DNA of 5,444 nt, taken from positions 1 to 5,444 of the forward strand of contig JAATFK010000435.1 of assembly GCA_015655225.1 (NCBI GenBank), read 5' to 3'. Position numbers and translations under genes: made by a program. The stretch is from Solirubrobacterales bacterium. Lineage in GTDB: Bacteria; Actinomycetota; Thermoleophilia; Solirubrobacterales; Solirubrobacteraceae. Below, piece after piece: positions 4,816 to 5,444 of the stretch. How positions within the stretch are numbered: the stretch's first letter is position 1; each line of letters starts with the position of its first letter. The notes below the pieces were generated by a model, which worked only from the letters and a program-made list of their open reading frames with translations, did not search any database and was not told the DNA's origin.

Positions 4816-5444
4816 GTGGAGCCGAAGAGCGAGATCCGCGAGTTCCTCACCTCCCGCCGCGCGCGCATCACCCCGGAGCAGGCCGGCCTCGTCTCCTATG
4901 GCACGCGTCGCGTGCCGGGACTACGCCGCGAGGAGGTCGCGGTCCTCGCGGGCGTCAGCACCCCGTACTACACGCGGCTCGAGCGCGGTGAGATCAGCGG
5001 CGCCTCCGAGGGCGTGCTGCACGCGCTCGCCGGAGCGCTCGCGCTCGACGACGCCGAGCGCGCCCACCTCTTCGACCTCGCACGCGCCGCGCAGCCGACC
5101 GTCCCCCAGCCGCGCCGGCGCCAGCCGAAGCAGCGCGTCCGGCCCGAGGTGCAATGGAGCCTCGACGCGATCACCGGCGCCGCCGCGGTCGTCGGCAACG
5201 ACCGGCTCGACCTCCTCGCCGCCAACCAGCTCGGCTGCGCTCTCTTCTCCGAGCTGTGCGACACGCCGGCCCGGCCGCCGAACCACGCTCGCTTCATCTT
5301 CCTCGACCCGCGCGCCGACGCGTTCTGTCCCGACTGGGACCGCGCCGCCACGGAGACGGTCGCGATCCTGCGCGCGGCCGCCGGGCGCAACCCGTACGAC
5401 CGCGACCTCTCGGATCTCGTCGGCCAGCTCGCCACGCAGAGCGA
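4816..5444 (+). CDS. XRE-family regulator with MmyB-like ligand-binding domain (3' end outside window)
   Basis: The frame stays open from GTG 4816 to the window edge, giving 209 residues; the family usually runs about 260-290, so the last quarter is missing. Residues 6-30 (IREFLTSRRARITPEQAGL onward) and the signature VPGLRREEVAVLAGVSTPYY (33-52) with TRLERGEISGAS form the XRE helix-turn-helix. A basic linker (~99-109) leads to the MmyB-like domain: WSLDAITGAAAVVGNDRLDL (114-133), LAANQLGCALFS, and the strongly conserved RFIFLDPRADAFCPDWDRAA (159-178), then AGRNPYDRDLSDLVGQL. In structurally characterised relatives this PAS-like domain holds a fatty-acid-like ligand. Members commonly sit beside a divergent SDR gene, as here. 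It probably acts as a local regulator of that SDR and itself; direction of control is not evident. GTG is chosen because the family N-terminus begins there and TACGCT precedes it. Confidence 0.93.
   Translation, partial: MEPKSEIREFLTSRRARITPEQAGLVSYGTRRVPGLRREEVAVLAGVSTPYYTRLERGEISGASEGVLHALAGALALDDAERAHLFDLARAAQPTVPQPRRRQPKQRVRPEVQWSLDAITGAAAVVGNDRLDLLAANQLGCALFSELCDTPARPPNHARFIFLDPRADAFCPDWDRAATETVAILRAAAGRNPYDRDLSDLVGQLATQS

Noticed and set aside
4921..5435. Minus-strand frames opposite the XRE/MmyB-like regulator
   Set aside because: The plus-strand frame from GTG 4816 carries strongly conserved family motifs; the minus-strand products have none.

Overview
The window is about 5.4 kb of very GC-rich, gene-dense DNA with strong G/C bias at third codon positions. 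The gene families are an F420-type luciferase-like oxidoreductase, an EHN-type epoxide hydrolase, TetR, two SDRs, and an XRE regulator with an MmyB-like ligand domain. Together with a Gram-positive/actinobacterial-type SOS box and several likely leaderless starts, they point to a high-GC actinobacterium. The Solirubrobacterales/Thermoleophilia (Patulibacter- or Conexibacter-like) are my best guess from gene style; this is an inference. No RNA genes, mobile elements, CRISPR arrays or gene-free stretches over 300 bases were seen.

Layout. (1) 18-839 (+) is a luciferase-like monooxygenase that runs tail to tail into (2) an epoxide hydrolase on the minus strand (823-1962); their 3' ends overlap by 17 bp. 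(3) A TetR repressor (2013-2612, minus) lies just upstream of the hydrolase, probably as a tetR-hydrolase operon. (4) A short-chain dehydrogenase (2718-3431, +) diverges from tetR. The 105-bp divergent region carries two copies of the palindrome TGACC-N4-GGTCA, placed over promoter elements for both directions. (5) A small uncharacterised protein (3486-3842, +) has its own promoter. A perfect 20-bp palindrome containing a LexA-type SOS box (CGAAC-N4-GTTCG) fills almost exactly the space between its -35 and -10 boxes. (6) A second SDR (3861-4715, minus) converges on it and diverges from (7) an XRE/MmyB-like regulator (4816 to the window edge, +), which is truncated by the window.

How the genes fit together. 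The window holds two regulator-oxidoreductase modules. In the TetR module, a hydrophobic ligand would release TetR from the twin operators and induce both the epoxide hydrolase (epoxide to vicinal diol) and the SDR (alcohol or carbonyl redox). The second module is the familiar actinobacterial pairing of an MmyB-like regulator with a divergent SDR. Between them sits a probable DNA-damage-inducible small gene of unknown function, which is the most interesting element here. Four of the seven genes have a -10-like hexamer 6-8 nt before the start codon and no Shine-Dalgarno sequence, suggesting leaderless mRNAs; only the first SDR has a strong one.
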